From: Lithodes maja | Lineage: Eukaryota > Arthropoda > Malacostraca > Decapoda > Lithodidae | Direction: 5' to 3' | Length of the DNA: 64,000 nucleotides | Assembly (NCBI GenBank): GCA_037953745.1 | Contig: JBAKBP010003108.1 | Coordinates: forward strand, 1-64,000 | In this document: positions 8,823 through 20,312 of the stretch, one piece after another | How the letters are laid out: every line of letters begins with the position of its first letter | Numbering within the stretch: position 1 is the stretch's first letter | Notes under the pieces: generated by a model | Told to the model about the DNA's origin: nothing | The model's database searches: none | What the model saw: only the letters and a program-made list of their open reading frames with translations | Position numbers and translations under genes: made by a program

Positions 8823-11684
8823 AGCTGATTCTTTTTACGCCTATCTGGAGTAGCCACAAGATAGTCTAGGTCAGAGATATTTTTTACCACCTTATAAGGA
8901 CCAGCGTACTTGGCAGACAACGGATGACCTGGCAGAGGTAACAGAATCAACACCTCCTGCCCCACCTTAAACTCCCGGAGTTTTGTCTTCTCATCGTACC
9001 TGTCCTTCATAAGTGCTTGCGACCCTACCAAATTCCTACCTGCCAACTCTAGGCTTCTCAGCATTCTCTCTCTACTCTCGAGGACATACTTTAACATGGA
9101 ACATGGTTTTGCTGTGCCCTCCCAGATTTCTCTAACCATGTTGAGGGGGCCTCTGACCTGATGTCCGAAAACTAACTCATTGGGACTGAACCCTAGGCTT
9201 TCACCAGGTACCTCCCGAGCAGCGAATAATACATAGGGCAACCCAAGATCCCAATCCTTGCCATTCTCAACACAGTAACAACGCAGCATGCTTTTCAGAG
9301 TCGAGTGCCACCTCTCCAACACCCCTTGACTCTCTGGGTGATAGGCTGAAGAGACAACTGTACTGATACCGTGCTGCTGCATGGTCTGTTTGAAAAGGTT
9401 AGAAGTAAAGTTGGACCCTTGGTCTGACTGCAATTCCTGCGGGTACCCGTACCTAGAACAGTACAACAGCAAGTTACGAACAACAGTCTTAGCAGTACCA
9501 TTTCGCATGGGGTATGCATCCGGATAACGAGTGGCAACATCCATGATTGTGAGGAGGAACTTGTTGCCTGCACTAGTAGGGGGTAGAGGGCCAACCATGT
9601 CGATTATAACCTTACTGAATGGTGGCCCGATTACAGGAATAGGGTGTAACGGAGCCTTGGGAATACACTGGTTTGGTTTACCTACTGTCTGGCAGGTACT
9701 GCACATTGCCACCCATGACGCCACATGTGCCTTCATACCTGGCCACCAAAACAATTTCGCCAATGCTTCTACCGTCTTACGTACACCCAATTGCCCTGCC
9801 AACGGTACATCATGCGCCAACCTCAGTAGGCTATCACGGCACACACTAGGCACTACCAACTGGTCAACCACTCTCGACCCACCCTCCCAACTCCGTCTGG
9901 GATCTAGAAAACGCCTGTACAATATGCCCTCCACACGAAAGAAGTCCCCCAGCTTTGCATCCCCGTCCTCATCAAGTTCAATCGCACCGTTACTACACTT
10001 CTGAAGCTCAGGATCATCTATCTGCAGCCGACGGATATCCGAAGGAGCCAATCTATCTAAGTGCTCCCGGAGCAACTTATGGCCTCCCCCGATACTGGAC
10101 TGTTCGATCCTATCTTGCTTAAGTGTGTAACGTTGCTGTCTCGGAGTTTTCTCACGCCCTACCTCCTCACCAAGTGTGACAGGTTCTGGGGCCACTCCAG
10201 ACCTAAACATTGGTGCTAATACTGAGTCGCCAAGAAGAGCCGCTGGATCAAAACTCACAAAACTTCTCCCAACTTTAGCTTTCTCCTTCCGACCGTTCCT
10301 CCGCTGGTCTAGAGACTGAGAAATAGGCTGTGACACCTTAGATGCACGAGATCGGGTGACAACACACGCCATCTGTTGTAATTGACACCTCTCGACCAAC
10401 TCCTGCCCCTCCCTACTCACGTCGGCCGCCCTCTCGGCAACGACTAAGGGTGGAACCTCAGAAGTAGGCACCGCAAAGTCGTTGCCGAGAAGAAGGTCGA
10501 TGCCCTCTACTGGCAGTTTCTCTACGATTCCAACATCTATCTCTCGTGTCACACCATCAACCTCCAGCTCCACTCGATCCAACGGGTATGACCGTGTAGC
10601 ATTAATACCCTGCACCACAACTACCCGTGCCGCGTTTATAGGTTGGCCTGTAAAGTTTTTCATCAGAGTCTGGGATGCACCTGTATCACGCAACAACTCC
10701 AACCCATGCTTGCAACCAGCCCAACTCACGCAGCCACGCCCTCTATGGTCGCAAAAAGCATCGCGGACAGGTTTCGAGCCTTCCGGACACTCCTTCACTG
10801 GCTGTGCCCCCGCATCTGACATATCACCCCGGGTAAACGCAGAAGACCTCAGAGACACCCCAATGTTGCTAGCCAAAGACACGACTGCTGTAGGTTGGTT
10901 ACTAGGGCAGGAACGTGCAAAATGCCCCTTTTTATGACACTTAAAACACTCTACTTCACCCTTGGACTTCCCCTGAGGTGGGGAAGGGCCCTGACCTATC
11001 TTAAACGGGACGGTTTTTGGTTTGTGATCAAAATTAGTATCATTGCTCTTACTTTTGTTATTAAATGTTGCATCACTGACTCGGGGGGGTGGAGTGTTGC
11101 ACCCCTTGTTAACTGCATCGGTCCGTTGTGCAGACCCGCACCCACGAATCAGCGATAATCTCAGGTTAGCCATCTCAGCTGCCTCTTGTAGAGTTTTAGG
11201 ATGTTTCTCTTTGAAGTTCAAAGTCAGGTCGCCGCCTGTGCATTTAAAAAATTGCTCTAGAAGGAATAACTGCTCAAACTTTTCGAACGTCGTCACCTTC
11301 TCTAACCTCAGCCAATTTCTCAAAGCATCAGACAGTTCCCGGGCATGTTCTAGAAAAGTGCACTCACGACCCTTCGTAACACCCCGAAACTTCAACCTAT
11401 ATGTCTCTGGTTGTAAATCGTACGCCCGCAGAACAGCTTCCTTCAATACCTCATAATCAATGCAAGACTCCAAGGGCAACGCATCATATGCCTTGAGTCC
11501 TTTGCCAACCAACCTAGAGGAAACAAGGGCTGCCCACTTAACCTCGGGCCATTGGTGCTCCCGGCACTTCTTCTCAAAACGCAGGAAAAACTCGGTGACA
11601 CCCGACTCGTCAAATGCAGGGACTAACTTAAGAAGGTGCGATAAAGGCTGATCAAGACCTCTATTCCCAGAACCGAGACGCTGC
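8753..11684 (-). pseudogene. Gmr-A gag 3' part, protease and integrase
   Basis: This frame runs on from the gag fragment at 19721 before Gmr-B inserted; the codons match across the removed insertion. In order it carries the capsid-like region (LKAYDALPLESCIDY), a CCHC zinc knuckle (CFKCHKKGHFARSC), a retropepsin site LLRDTGAS, the HHCC integrase zinc domain (HDVPLAGQLG ... CSTCQ) and the integrase core with DMVGPLP, SDQGSNF and HPESQGVLERW. The C-terminal integrase region follows. It ends at 8753 after a frameshift. Compared with the intact Gmr-C/D frame the domains are complete, so only the shift and later stop spoil it. Confidence 0.85.
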
Positions 11685-13502
11685 TGTTACGACCGGGCAC
11701 TCGGGTACACTAGGGCTCTTACACAGGACTCGAGTATGGCTCGCTGCCACAACGGAAACACACGATCCCAACCCCAGAGTACTGCCAGCCGAACAAAAAA
11801 CGCCACTACCCTCCAGAGTTCTATCTGCTATAACGGGGTATACAAGAACTCGGTACTAGCGTTTCACACAACAGACTAATAACAAGACGGGAGTTATCTA
11901 GTCTGGTCAACAATCAAACAAAGAAGAAAGTACTACAACACTAAAGAATAGTGTTGGCCGAAGCCGAAGTAATCCACCCTTGAACTAAGAACTTAAGAAG
12001 TCCTCCACCCTCTACTTCGGATCGGCACTATTACGTTACGTTAAACAATAGTCCTCGAGCATCAAGCAAGGAATCTTCTGATAAGTTAGATGCTTCTCGA
12101 ATACTCATAAGAAGTAAGTATCGGATTTTGAACAGCAATTTAATGAATAACTCACTGGTAATTAAAGGCTTTAAATTGACATAAGAAGAATTATAAGAAT
12201 AAGCAATAGGATATGGCAAACATTAAAAAGAAGTACTCCGACAATGCACTGGCAATAGCCTACTAAGATTGTGCTCGTGGGCCACTAATCTCTGAAGTAG
12301 CTAAGCGTGCCACACATGAAATCAATAATGCTTAAACAATAATATACATAAGGAGAAGCTTCAATACTATGCTGTATCTGCTGGTCGAGCAAAGTCTAGC
12401 TGGGATACATAAGGTTAAGAGACAATGGCTGAGCAAGCGGCTCGTAGCCTAGCGAGGTCCTTAAGACTGTGCGGCCAAATTAAGTTAATTGACGGGATGC
12501 TCTCTTGAGAGATCCAGATCACTAGTATCTGGTTCTCTCCTGGCGATCCTCTCAAAGTCAAGCAAATGAGATAGCACAGTGTTGGGTGGCACAGGCAAAA
12601 GCCCTCACTCGCAACACAGTGCTAAACTCCCACGGTACACAATCAAAAAGACCCCCTAGGCTTCCCACGTCTCCGTTGCAATTGTGCTGGTTCAACCAAC
12701 CTAGCACTCATAGGAAATCACAACTCGAGGAACCCTATCCCAGTCTAGCATTACCTAAACCAGCAGAAAACAGGAACATGAATAATAGTACACAGGGAAA
12801 TACATATACGAGTGCAACAAACATCAATCAATCCTATTCTAGTTAACCCTTCCAAAAATAGGCTATCTAACAGGCACTTATCTCGTGAGAACTCAAGCGA
12901 TAATACTTTGGCTGACTAAATCTGCACCAAAGGGGTCATTGAGGTTATAAACAGGGACGAGAAGAGAAGAAGGTAGGCTGTTCAGAGAGTAGAGAAAGTT
13001 CACATCAGTCGGAAGAATATGGATAGTTGCAAGGGATATGAGAGGTCGCTTTGCCTGATGAGTTCTGAGGAAAATGCGGCGGGACCTCCCTTTTTATACT
13101 CGGCCCCGTAGCGAGCATAACGGCAATCATGACGTCACATACTCTCTCAATCGGGGATCGACAAAGAACTTCCCACGCTTGAGGAGGGAGGGAGGGGGGA
13201 ATTAGGCCTACCCCTCGTGGCGCGCTCACTGGTCGGTGTTACATAACTCTCTCTCTCTTCGCATCATTATATATATATAAATCCCACACACAATACTTAT
13301 ATCTAATGATATAAAATAGAACTCGTTGACTTAGAAGAAAACAAAATACATAATGATAATACTTATAGTACAACGGTTCACATAAACTGAGTTAGGAAAC
13401 TCTACACAGACTACAGCCAAAGTTCCTGCCCTGACGATCCTAGCGAGAGTGGGGCCTGACTGGGCGTTCTGTACAGCATGCTCATACTCGACATGCGTCA
13501 CA
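11685..13502 (-). repeat. Gmr-B 3' LTR
   Basis: This 1818-bp repeat starts TGTTACGACCGGGCAC and ends ATGCGTCACA on the plus strand. It matches 17903-19720 at a constant offset of 6218. A purine tract CTTGGGGGAGG (minus strand, next to 13503) is the likely second-strand primer. Confidence 0.92.
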
Positions 13503-13986
13503 CCTCCCCCAAGATTTTACTTGCTCAACCCTGAGCTAAAATCTGATATACAGAACCCCATCAAACCCCTCACACCCAGCGACCGCATGGCACTAAAACA
13601 ACGCTGAGTTTATCACTAAAACACATCTTATAAAAAAAAATTCACATTTCATAACTCCTCCCAACAATAGTAAAAGACACAATATCATGCTCCCAGAGCG
13701 AGCTTACAGCAGCTCAGCCGTTTGATAGTTCGTGGACTACTCAAACACTACAGGCTATGACAAACTTATACAATTATCTTCATCAAAAAGAAAGAGTTTT
13801 TATATGATTTTTATATTTTAATATGTTTTTTCCCGGCTGCACTATAAGGGCAGCCTATTTTCTTCTATACCAAACGCTCAACAATCCTGCTTTACGACCC
13901 AATACGCTGGGCTACAACCGCGAGCCAACAAGCACCAAGCGCAAAATACTACTCAAACCAAAGCAGGAGGCTACCCGTGTGTCAAT
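13503..13986 (-). other. Gmr-B 3' untranslated region with polypurine tract
   Basis: Non-coding between the end of the long frame and the 3' LTR. The polypurine tract is at 13503-13514 (read on the minus strand). Related sequence follows the pol genes of Gmr-C and Gmr-D. Confidence 0.65.
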
Positions 13987-16900
13987 TTACCCAGGATCAT
14001 ATACCCCTGAACGACCACATGCAACCTCGTTGTCACAACCGGCAATATGGCTTATGTCCAGGTTATATACCAATAACCTTAGTGACCACCTGGTCAGCCT
14101 CATATTCCGATTGTGAAACGGGTCCAAGATCTTGAGAGGGTAATGATCTGGGTAAACTACACCGACCGGACCATAGGCTGGAACATAGATCTCGAAATGC
14201 CCCAGCGCATCATTGTCCTTTTCACTTTCATTCATCAGGCTCTGACACGTTGCTGGTGCATTCTTAAGTCCGTAGGGCATAACATTGCACTGGTAGGTAC
14301 TCCCGTCCACAACAAAACCACATACCTCTCCAGCACGCTCGGACAAAGCTACAAGCAACGACCACTCACGACATTCCTCATCCCTCAGAGCCTTCGTCCA
14401 CACGTAATCCAGCTCTGCTTGCACCATAGGCTGTCGAGCAGGATTTATACGGCAGGGAATTAAACTGAGCCTTGCACTATCTCCAGCCTGCATGTCGGAT
14501 TCTACCCCGTACCTCAGGCCTGGAGAAGCAACAAACATGCGAAAGTACTGCCATAGCCTAGTAAATAACTGCCTTGCACTGTCTCCACGAACAACATGCC
14601 TTGTGCCCTCCCACAACCCAGCCGAGACCGCAGCTTCTAACCTGTAGTCTCCCTCCTTCTCCACCTTCGTCCCTAGAACAGCCAGGTCATGAGAGGGACA
14701 ATCAGTACCACCCGTGCAGTCACTCCCACAGTTCATTATAGCTAAGGCTTCCCCGCCGATACCGTACATGCGCACCCCCACATTCCTTGTGACGACATCT
14801 GCCTGCGCAGCATCACCGCTTTTAGCGACATGGCCAGATACAGTCGGTCTGTGGTAGGGCTGTTGCATTAGACTAGAGCAGCATTGGGAGGCTATGTGAC
14901 GACCGGGCACTGCGATACCACAGCCGACCCTACCAATCTGCTCAATGTCCTCCTTTTGACCACCACCCTTGGCAGCCATGGGTCGACCCTGACCTGGCAA
15001 CCATGCCAAGGCCTCGTCGCCCACCTTAAACCACCGAAACAACGAGGCTAACGGTCTTTTAACAGTCACATGACCTGCCTGCGGAACATCTCGCACCGCC
15101 CGAGTTGTGAGACTCAGGGGCTCGGCACGACCAGTGGGGTATGAACCGAGCTGGTGCTGGAGTGCTGCACACTGCTGCTCAGACAGGTGCTCTAGCGCTT
15201 CCACAGCCACCAGACTCGTGTCCCCCGCCCACTGCTTCGCCGAGACATGACAATCCCTACTCTCCTCCACCTGTGCCCTACTGCCCCCCTCTCCTTCTCC
15301 ACCTTGGCCGCGGCAGACCAACGCAGGGACAGTAGGCTGCGCAGGTGGTTGCCTCACAAACTCCTCCACCAGGTTCACATGACATGCTTCCCCGTCCTCG
15401 TGTTTAATCTCGACAGCACCATTACCACACTTCTGAACTTCCGGATCCTCCAACTGAGCAACCCTTTTTTCTCTCCGTGTGCAACGTTGCTGCCCCGGAG
15501 TCTCTTCCGGCCCTACCTCCTCACTAACTGTGACAGGTCCTGGGGCCTCTCCAGACTCCAACATAGGTGCCAATACTAAATCACCCAGGAGAGCCGCCGA
15601 GTCAAAACTCTTAAAACCAACTCCAGCTTTAGCCTCCTCCTGTTGATCGTTCCTCTGCTGGTCTGAAGACGGAGGACTAGGCTGTGACACTTTATCTGCC
15701 CGAGCTCGGGTGACAACACACGCCATGGGTTGTGTCTGGCACCGCTCGACCCACTCTTGCTCTTCCCTACTCACGTCGGCCGTCCTCTCGGCAACGACTA
15801 AGGGTAGAACCTCAGAAGCGGGCATTGCAAAGTCGTTGCCGAGAAGAAGGTCGACGCCCTCCACTGGCAGTTTCTCCACAATCCCAACATCCAATTCACG
15901 TGCCACACCATCCACCTCCAACTCCAACCGCACCAGCGGGTATGACCGAGTTGCATTAATACCCTGCACCACTACCACCCGAGCCGCATTTATAGGGTAG
16001 CCAGTCAAATTGTTCATCAGAGTCTGGGAAGCACCTGTATCACGCAAGACCTCTACTCCATGCTTGCGCCCCGCCCACATCACGCAACCCCGTCCTCTAT
16101 GGTCGCAAAAAACATCCTGAGCAGGGTTCGAGCCTCTCAGGTGTTTCTGCATTGGCTGTGCCTCAGCCTCTGACGAACTGCCCCGGGCAAACTCAGAAGA
16201 CTTCGGAGACACACCAATGTTGCAGGCCAAAGACACAGCTGCTGTAGGTGGTTTGCTAGGACAGACTCTTGCAAAGTGCCCCTTTTCATGACAAAGATAA
16301 CACTCCAACTCCCCTCTGGGCTTCCCTTGGTACTGGGAAGGGCCCGGCCCCTTCTTAAATGGGACGGTGTTAGTCTTGTGGTCAGTCTTGGTATCATAGC
16401 TCTTGTACTTGTTTGCATAATGTATATCACTAACTCGGGGGGGTGGGGTGTCACGCCCCTTGTTACCTGCCTCACTACGCTGGGCAGACCCGCACCCACG
16501 AATTAATGATAGCCGGAGGTCAGCCATCTCAGCTGCCTCCTGTAGAGTTTTAGGGTTCTTTTCTTTAATAGTTAAAGTCATATCTGCACCAGTACACTTA
16601 TAAAACTGCTCGAGCAGAAACAGCTCAGTCAACTGTTCGGCCGTCTCAGCTTTCTCAGAACGTGTCCAGTTAGCAAGTGCATCTTTTAAGTCCCGGGCAT
16701 GTTCAAGAAAGGTCGCCTCCCTAGTCTTCGTAACACCCCGAAACTTCAATCGATATGTTTCTGGTTGCAACTCGTATGCCCGTAGGACAGCTCTCTTCAA
16801 TACTGGGTAGTCAATGCAAGACTCTAAAGGCAGTGCATCATAAGCCTTCAGACCCTTACCCGTAAGTCTTGAGGAGACCAGAGCTGCCCACTTCTCTTCA

Positions 16901-17688
16901 GGCCAATTATGCTCCCTACACTTCTTCTCAAAACGATTAAAAAATTCTGTGACTTCAGTTTCACTAAATGCCGGCACCAATTTGACTAAGTGGGACAAGG
17001 ACTGTTCTCTTACTTGGCCCTCCCGGCCCATCCGAATCCCTGTCGACTCTGCACGAGTCTTATCTAAATCTATTTGAGCACAATATTTCTCTGAGTCGTA
17101 CCTAAGCTCAGCCTCATGCCTCCTGGTCTCATTCTCCGCCTCAATCTCATGCTGCTTCTCCTGCTTCCTAGCCTCAATCTCATGCCTCCTAGTCTCATTC
17201 TCCATTTTAGCAAGCTCGAGTTTAAATATCATCTCAGGAGACAGGCCGGAAGAGGGAGCTGCCACTACTGAAGGAGGGGGGGCAAGAACTGGGGAACCAC
17301 CATACGCACCGCCCGAGGGCACTCCAATCTTCCAATGCTCATCCCTCTGTGGGAGAGTGCTAACCTCCGGCAACTGAGTGGACGGCACTGTGGGAGTCGA
17401 GTGAGAGGGGATCTGGGGAGGAACCCCCCCAAACGCCCTCTCCTCCGAAACCCCATGTCGCCCACGCAACACCCAGGAAATCAGCTCCCCCTTGGACATC
17501 CCTCCTACATTGGATAGACCCAAAACCTTGGCTATCAGGTGCAAGCCATAAACATTCACCCCAGTCAGCCTCTCCTCCGTCACATGGTACTGCTTACTCA
17601 CAAAAAGTCTAGCATCCTCCTCACTAGTTACTAACGGCACCTCCTCAAATAGCATCTCTCGCTCCTCGTCAATACTAGGGCCCGACAT
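13987..17688 (-). CDS. Gmr-B gag-protease polyprotein fused to scrambled pol remnants
   Basis: The ATG at 17688 opens a frame of about 1230 residues with no stop. The first part is a normal gag: an N-terminal helical domain, a charged ETRRHE-type coiled region, a capsid-like domain, a CCHC knuckle (CYLCHEKGHFARVC) and a protease VLRDTGAS. After a truncated linker the integrase is missing. The frame jumps from an EDGEA segment straight to the CHVNLVEEFV segment that normally follows integrase. A long stretch without clear homology comes next, then a scrap of RT (CNVMPYGLKNAPAT) without the YLDD site and a scrap of the RNase H C-terminal side. Keeping over 600 rearranged codons open is notable. 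The protein may serve as gag; polymerase activity is not expected. Confidence 0.85.
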   Translation of the reverse strand: MSGPSIDEEREMLFEEVPLVTSEEDARLFVSKQYHVTEERLTGVNVYGLHLIAKVLGLSNVGGMSKGELISWVLRGRHGVSEERAFGGVPPQIPSHSTPTVPSTQLPEVSTLPQRDEHWKIGVPSGGAYGGSPVLAPPPSVVAAPSSGLSPEMIFKLELAKMENETRRHEIEARKQEKQHEIEAENETRRHEAELRYDSEKYCAQIDLDKTRAESTGIRMGREGQVREQSLSHLVKLVPAFSETEVTEFFNRFEKKCREHNWPEEKWAALVSSRLTGKGLKAYDALPLESCIDYPVLKRAVLRAYELQPETYRLKFRGVTKTREATFLEHARDLKDALANWTRSEKAETAEQLTELFLLEQFYKCTGADMTLTIKEKNPKTLQEAAEMADLRLSLIRGCGSAQRSEAGNKGRDTPPPRVSDIHYANKYKSYDTKTDHKTNTVPFKKGPGPSQYQGKPRGELECYLCHEKGHFARVCPSKPPTAAVSLACNIGVSPKSSEFARGSSSEAEAQPMQKHLRGSNPAQDVFCDHRGRGCVMWAGRKHGVEVLRDTGASQTLMNNLTGYPINAARVVVVQGINATRSYPLVRLELEVDGVARELDVGIVEKLPVEGVDLLLGNDFAMPASEVLPLVVAERTADVSREEQEWVERCQTQPMACVVTRARADKVSQPSPPSSDQQRNDQQEEAKAGVGFKSFDSAALLGDLVLAPMLESGEAPGPVTVSEEVGPEETPGQQRCTRREKRVAQLEDPEVQKCGNGAVEIKHEDGEACHVNLVEEFVRQPPAQPTVPALVCRGQGGEGEGGSRAQVEESRDCHVSAKQWAGDTSLVAVEALEHLSEQQCAALQHQLGSYPTGRAEPLSLTTRAVRDVPQAGHVTVKRPLASLFRWFKVGDEALAWLPGQGRPMAAKGGGQKEDIEQIGRVGCGIAVPGRHIASQCCSSLMQQPYHRPTVSGHVAKSGDAAQADVVTRNVGVRMYGIGGEALAIMNCGSDCTGGTDCPSHDLAVLGTKVEKEGDYRLEAAVSAGLWEGTRHVVRGDSARQLFTRLWQYFRMFVASPGLRYGVESDMQAGDSARLSLIPCRINPARQPMVQAELDYVWTKALRDEECREWSLLVALSERAGEVCGFVVDGSTYQCNVMPYGLKNAPATCQSLMNESEKDNDALGHFEIYVPAYGPVGVVYPDHYPLKILDPFHNRNMRLTRWSLRLLVYNLDISHIAGCDNEVACGRSGVYDPG

Positions 17689-17888
17689 ACTGAAGTTCAC
17701 CAAAAAATTCTCGAGACAAAAGTGTTAAACTCCCTTATGCAAGCACTAATTACTAAATTAACTGGAGTCTCTTAAATGCTCTCCTAATTGCCTTACAAAA
17801 AAAAATATTCTTCAATATGTACGCTAAAGTACGAACAAACAAATGTTGTACAACTCTGCAAAAAATTATACTGTTCACAAAATCCTAA

Positions 17889-17900
17889 GCAAGGTCGCCA
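17889..17900 (-). promoter_or_regulatory. Gmr-B primer-binding site
   Basis: Two bases inside the 5' LTR the minus strand reads TGGCGACCTTGC. It starts with TGG as expected for pairing with a tRNA CCA end. The same sequence follows the 5' LTR of all four Gmr elements. I do not identify the tRNA. Confidence 0.6.
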
Positions 17901-17902
17901 TT

Positions 17903-19720
17903 TGTTACGACCGGGCACTCGGGTACACTAGGGCTCTTACACAGGACTCGAGTATGGCTCGCTGCCACAACGGAAACACACGATCCCAACCCCAGAGTAC
18001 TGCCAGCCGAACAAAAAACGCCACTACCCTCCAGAGTTCTATCTGCTATAACGGGGTATACAAGAACTCGGTACTAGCGTTTCACACAACAGACTAATAA
18101 CAAGACGGGAGTTATCTAGTCTGGTCAACAATCAAACAAAGAAGAAAGTACTACAACACTAAAGAATAGTGTTGGCCGAAGCCGAAGTAATCCACCCTTG
18201 AACTAAGAACTTAAGAAGTCCTCCACCCTCTACTTCGGATCGGCACTATTACGTTACGTTAAACAATAGTCCTCGAGCATCAAGCAAGGAATCTTCTGAT
18301 AAGTTAGATGCTTCTCGAATACTCATAAGAAGTAAGTATCGGATTTTGAACAGCAATTTAATGAATAACTCACTGGTAATTAAAGGCTTTAAATTGACAT
18401 AAGAAGAATTATAAGAATAAGCAATAGGATATGGCAAACATTAAAAAGAAGTACTCCGACAATGCACTGGCAATAGCCTACTAAGATTGTGCTCGTGGGC
18501 CACTAATCTCTGAAGTAGCTAAGCGTGCCACACATGAAATCAATAATGCTTAAACAATAATATACATAAGGAGAAGCTTCAATACTATGCTGTATCTGCT
18601 GGTCGAGCAAAGTCTAGCTGGGATACATAAGGTTAAGAGACAATGGCTGAGCAAGCGGCTCGTAGCCTAGCGAGGTCCTTAAGACTGTGCGGCCAAATTA
18701 AGTTAATTGACGGGATGCTCTCTTGAGAGATCCAGATCACTAGTATCTGGTTCTCTCCTGGCGATCCTCTCAAAGTCAAGCAAATGAGATAGCACAGTGT
18801 TGGGTGGCACAGGCAAAAGCCCTCACTCGCAACACAGTGCTAAACTCCCACGGTACACAATCAAAAAGACCCCCTAGGCTTCCCACGTCTCCGTTGCAAT
18901 TGTGCTGGTTCAACCAACCTAGCACTCATAGGAAATCACAACTCGAGGAACCCTATCCCAGTCTAGCATTACCTAAACCAGCAGAAAACAGGAACATGAA
19001 TAATAGTACACAGGGAAATACATATACGAGTGCAACAAACATCAATCAATCCTATTCTAGTTAACCCTTCCAAAAATAGGCTATCTAACAGGCACTTATC
19101 TCGTGAGAACTCAAGCGATAATACTTTGGCTGACTAAATCTGCACCAAAGGGGTCATTGAGGTTATAAACAGGGACGAGAAGAGAAGAAGGTAGGCTGTT
19201 CAGAGAGTAGAGAAAGTTCACATCAGTCGGAAGAATATGGATAGTTGCAAGGGATATGAGAGGTCGCTTTGCCTGATGAGTTCTGAGGAAAATGCGGCGG
19301 GACCTCCCTTTTTATACTCGGCCCCGTAGCGAGCATAACGGCAATCATGACGTCACATACTCTCTCAATCGGGGATCGACAAAGAACTTCCCACGCTTGA
19401 GGAGGGAGGGAGGGGGGAATTAGGCCTACCCCTCGTGGCGCGCTCACTGGTCGGTGTTACATAACTCTCTCTCTCTTCGCATCATTATATATATATAAAT
19501 CCCACACACAATACTTATATCTAATGATATAAAATAGAACTCGTTGACTTAGAAGAAAACAAAATACATAATGATAATACTTATAGTACAACGGTTCACA
19601 TAAACTGAGTTAGGAAACTCTACACAGACTACAGCCAAAGTTCCTGCCCTGACGATCCTAGCGAGAGTGGGGCCTGACTGGGCGTTCTGTACAGCATGCT
19701 CATACTCGACATGCGTCACA
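17903..19720 (-). repeat. Gmr-B 5' LTR
   Basis: This partner of 11685-13502 is also 1818 bp, with no difference seen. It carries the element's promoter (19308-19355). The right end abuts the CTGC duplication at 19721. Confidence 0.92.
19308..19355 (-). promoter_or_regulatory. Gmr-B LTR promoter: TATA box with upstream CRE-type site
   Basis: On the minus strand TATAAAAAG is at 19316-19308. The palindrome TGACGTCA, a CRE/ATF-type site, lies at 19348-19355, about 30 bases upstream. The same pair is in the other Gmr-B LTR (13130-13137 upstream of a TATA box near 13090-13098) and, with changes, in the L and R LTRs. Confidence 0.6.
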
Positions 19721-20094
19721 CTGCCCTGTCGACTCCACCCGAGACTTCTCAAGCTCTATGTCTGCACAGTATTTCGTAGCCTCAACCTGAAGCTCAGCCT
19801 CACGTATGGCCTTTTTCTCCTCAGCCTGAATCCTAAGCTCAGATTCCCGCTGCTGCTGCTGCTGCCTGAGCTCAGCCTCATACTTTCGTTGCACGAGTTT
19901 GGCGAGTTCGAGCTGAAACAACATCTCGGAAGACAAACCCTGAGGAGGGGGTGCTACTATTGGGGACCCACCCCGTGAATCACCTAGAGGCATACCCATC
20001 CACCAGCGGGTATCGGCCTGCGGGAACGTACCCGGTTCCGGAGCCCGAGGGGGCGCCATGATAGGAGTCGAGTGGAATGGGGGCTGGGCAGAAG
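19721..20094 (-). pseudogene. Gmr-A gag, middle fragment
   Basis: The minus strand encodes a proline-rich stretch, then a charged coiled segment with a run of glutamines (KYEAELRQQQQQ) and CADIELEKSRVESTGQ. This corresponds to the coiled region before the capsid domain in Gmr-B and Gmr-C/D. It is cut off on the left by Gmr-B and on the right by the CR1-like LINE. The frame continues into 11684 once Gmr-B is removed. Confidence 0.8.
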
Positions 20095-20312
20095 GTACAA
20101 AGGAGTACAAAGGAAATCAAGCAACAACAGATCTAGTGACCCTTCTAGGCTGCTTGTCCTCCAAAACACTGAGGATCAAGTGTCCAAACAGTGGTTTAGA
20201 GTGGGTAAGGGAACATAGGAAAGGGAACTACTGCCCTGCCACTAACGTGGCAGGACTAGGAAGTTAGTAGGGGACATTATGGGTTAGTAACTGAGGGGAG
20301 GATAAAATAAAG

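Larger units (their letters stand above)
11685..19720 (-). mobile_element. Gmr-B: recent non-autonomous LTR retrotransposon inside Gmr-A gag
   Basis: Both LTRs are 1818 bp and I find no difference between them in the stretches I compared. The target duplication is CTGC at 11681-11684 and 19721-19724, and removing the insert restores the Gmr-A gag frame. The body is short (13503-17902) and carries gag and protease but no integrase core and no intact RT or RNase H. The family is the same as Gmr-C and Gmr-D. An inactive protein set combined with apparently identical LTRs points to recent movement using another copy's enzymes. Confidence 0.9.

Noticed and set aside
12031..12846. Short frames inside the Gmr LTRs that recur in every LTR
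   Set aside because: They recur only because the LTR does; no domain, and the retrotransposon proteins are elsewhere.
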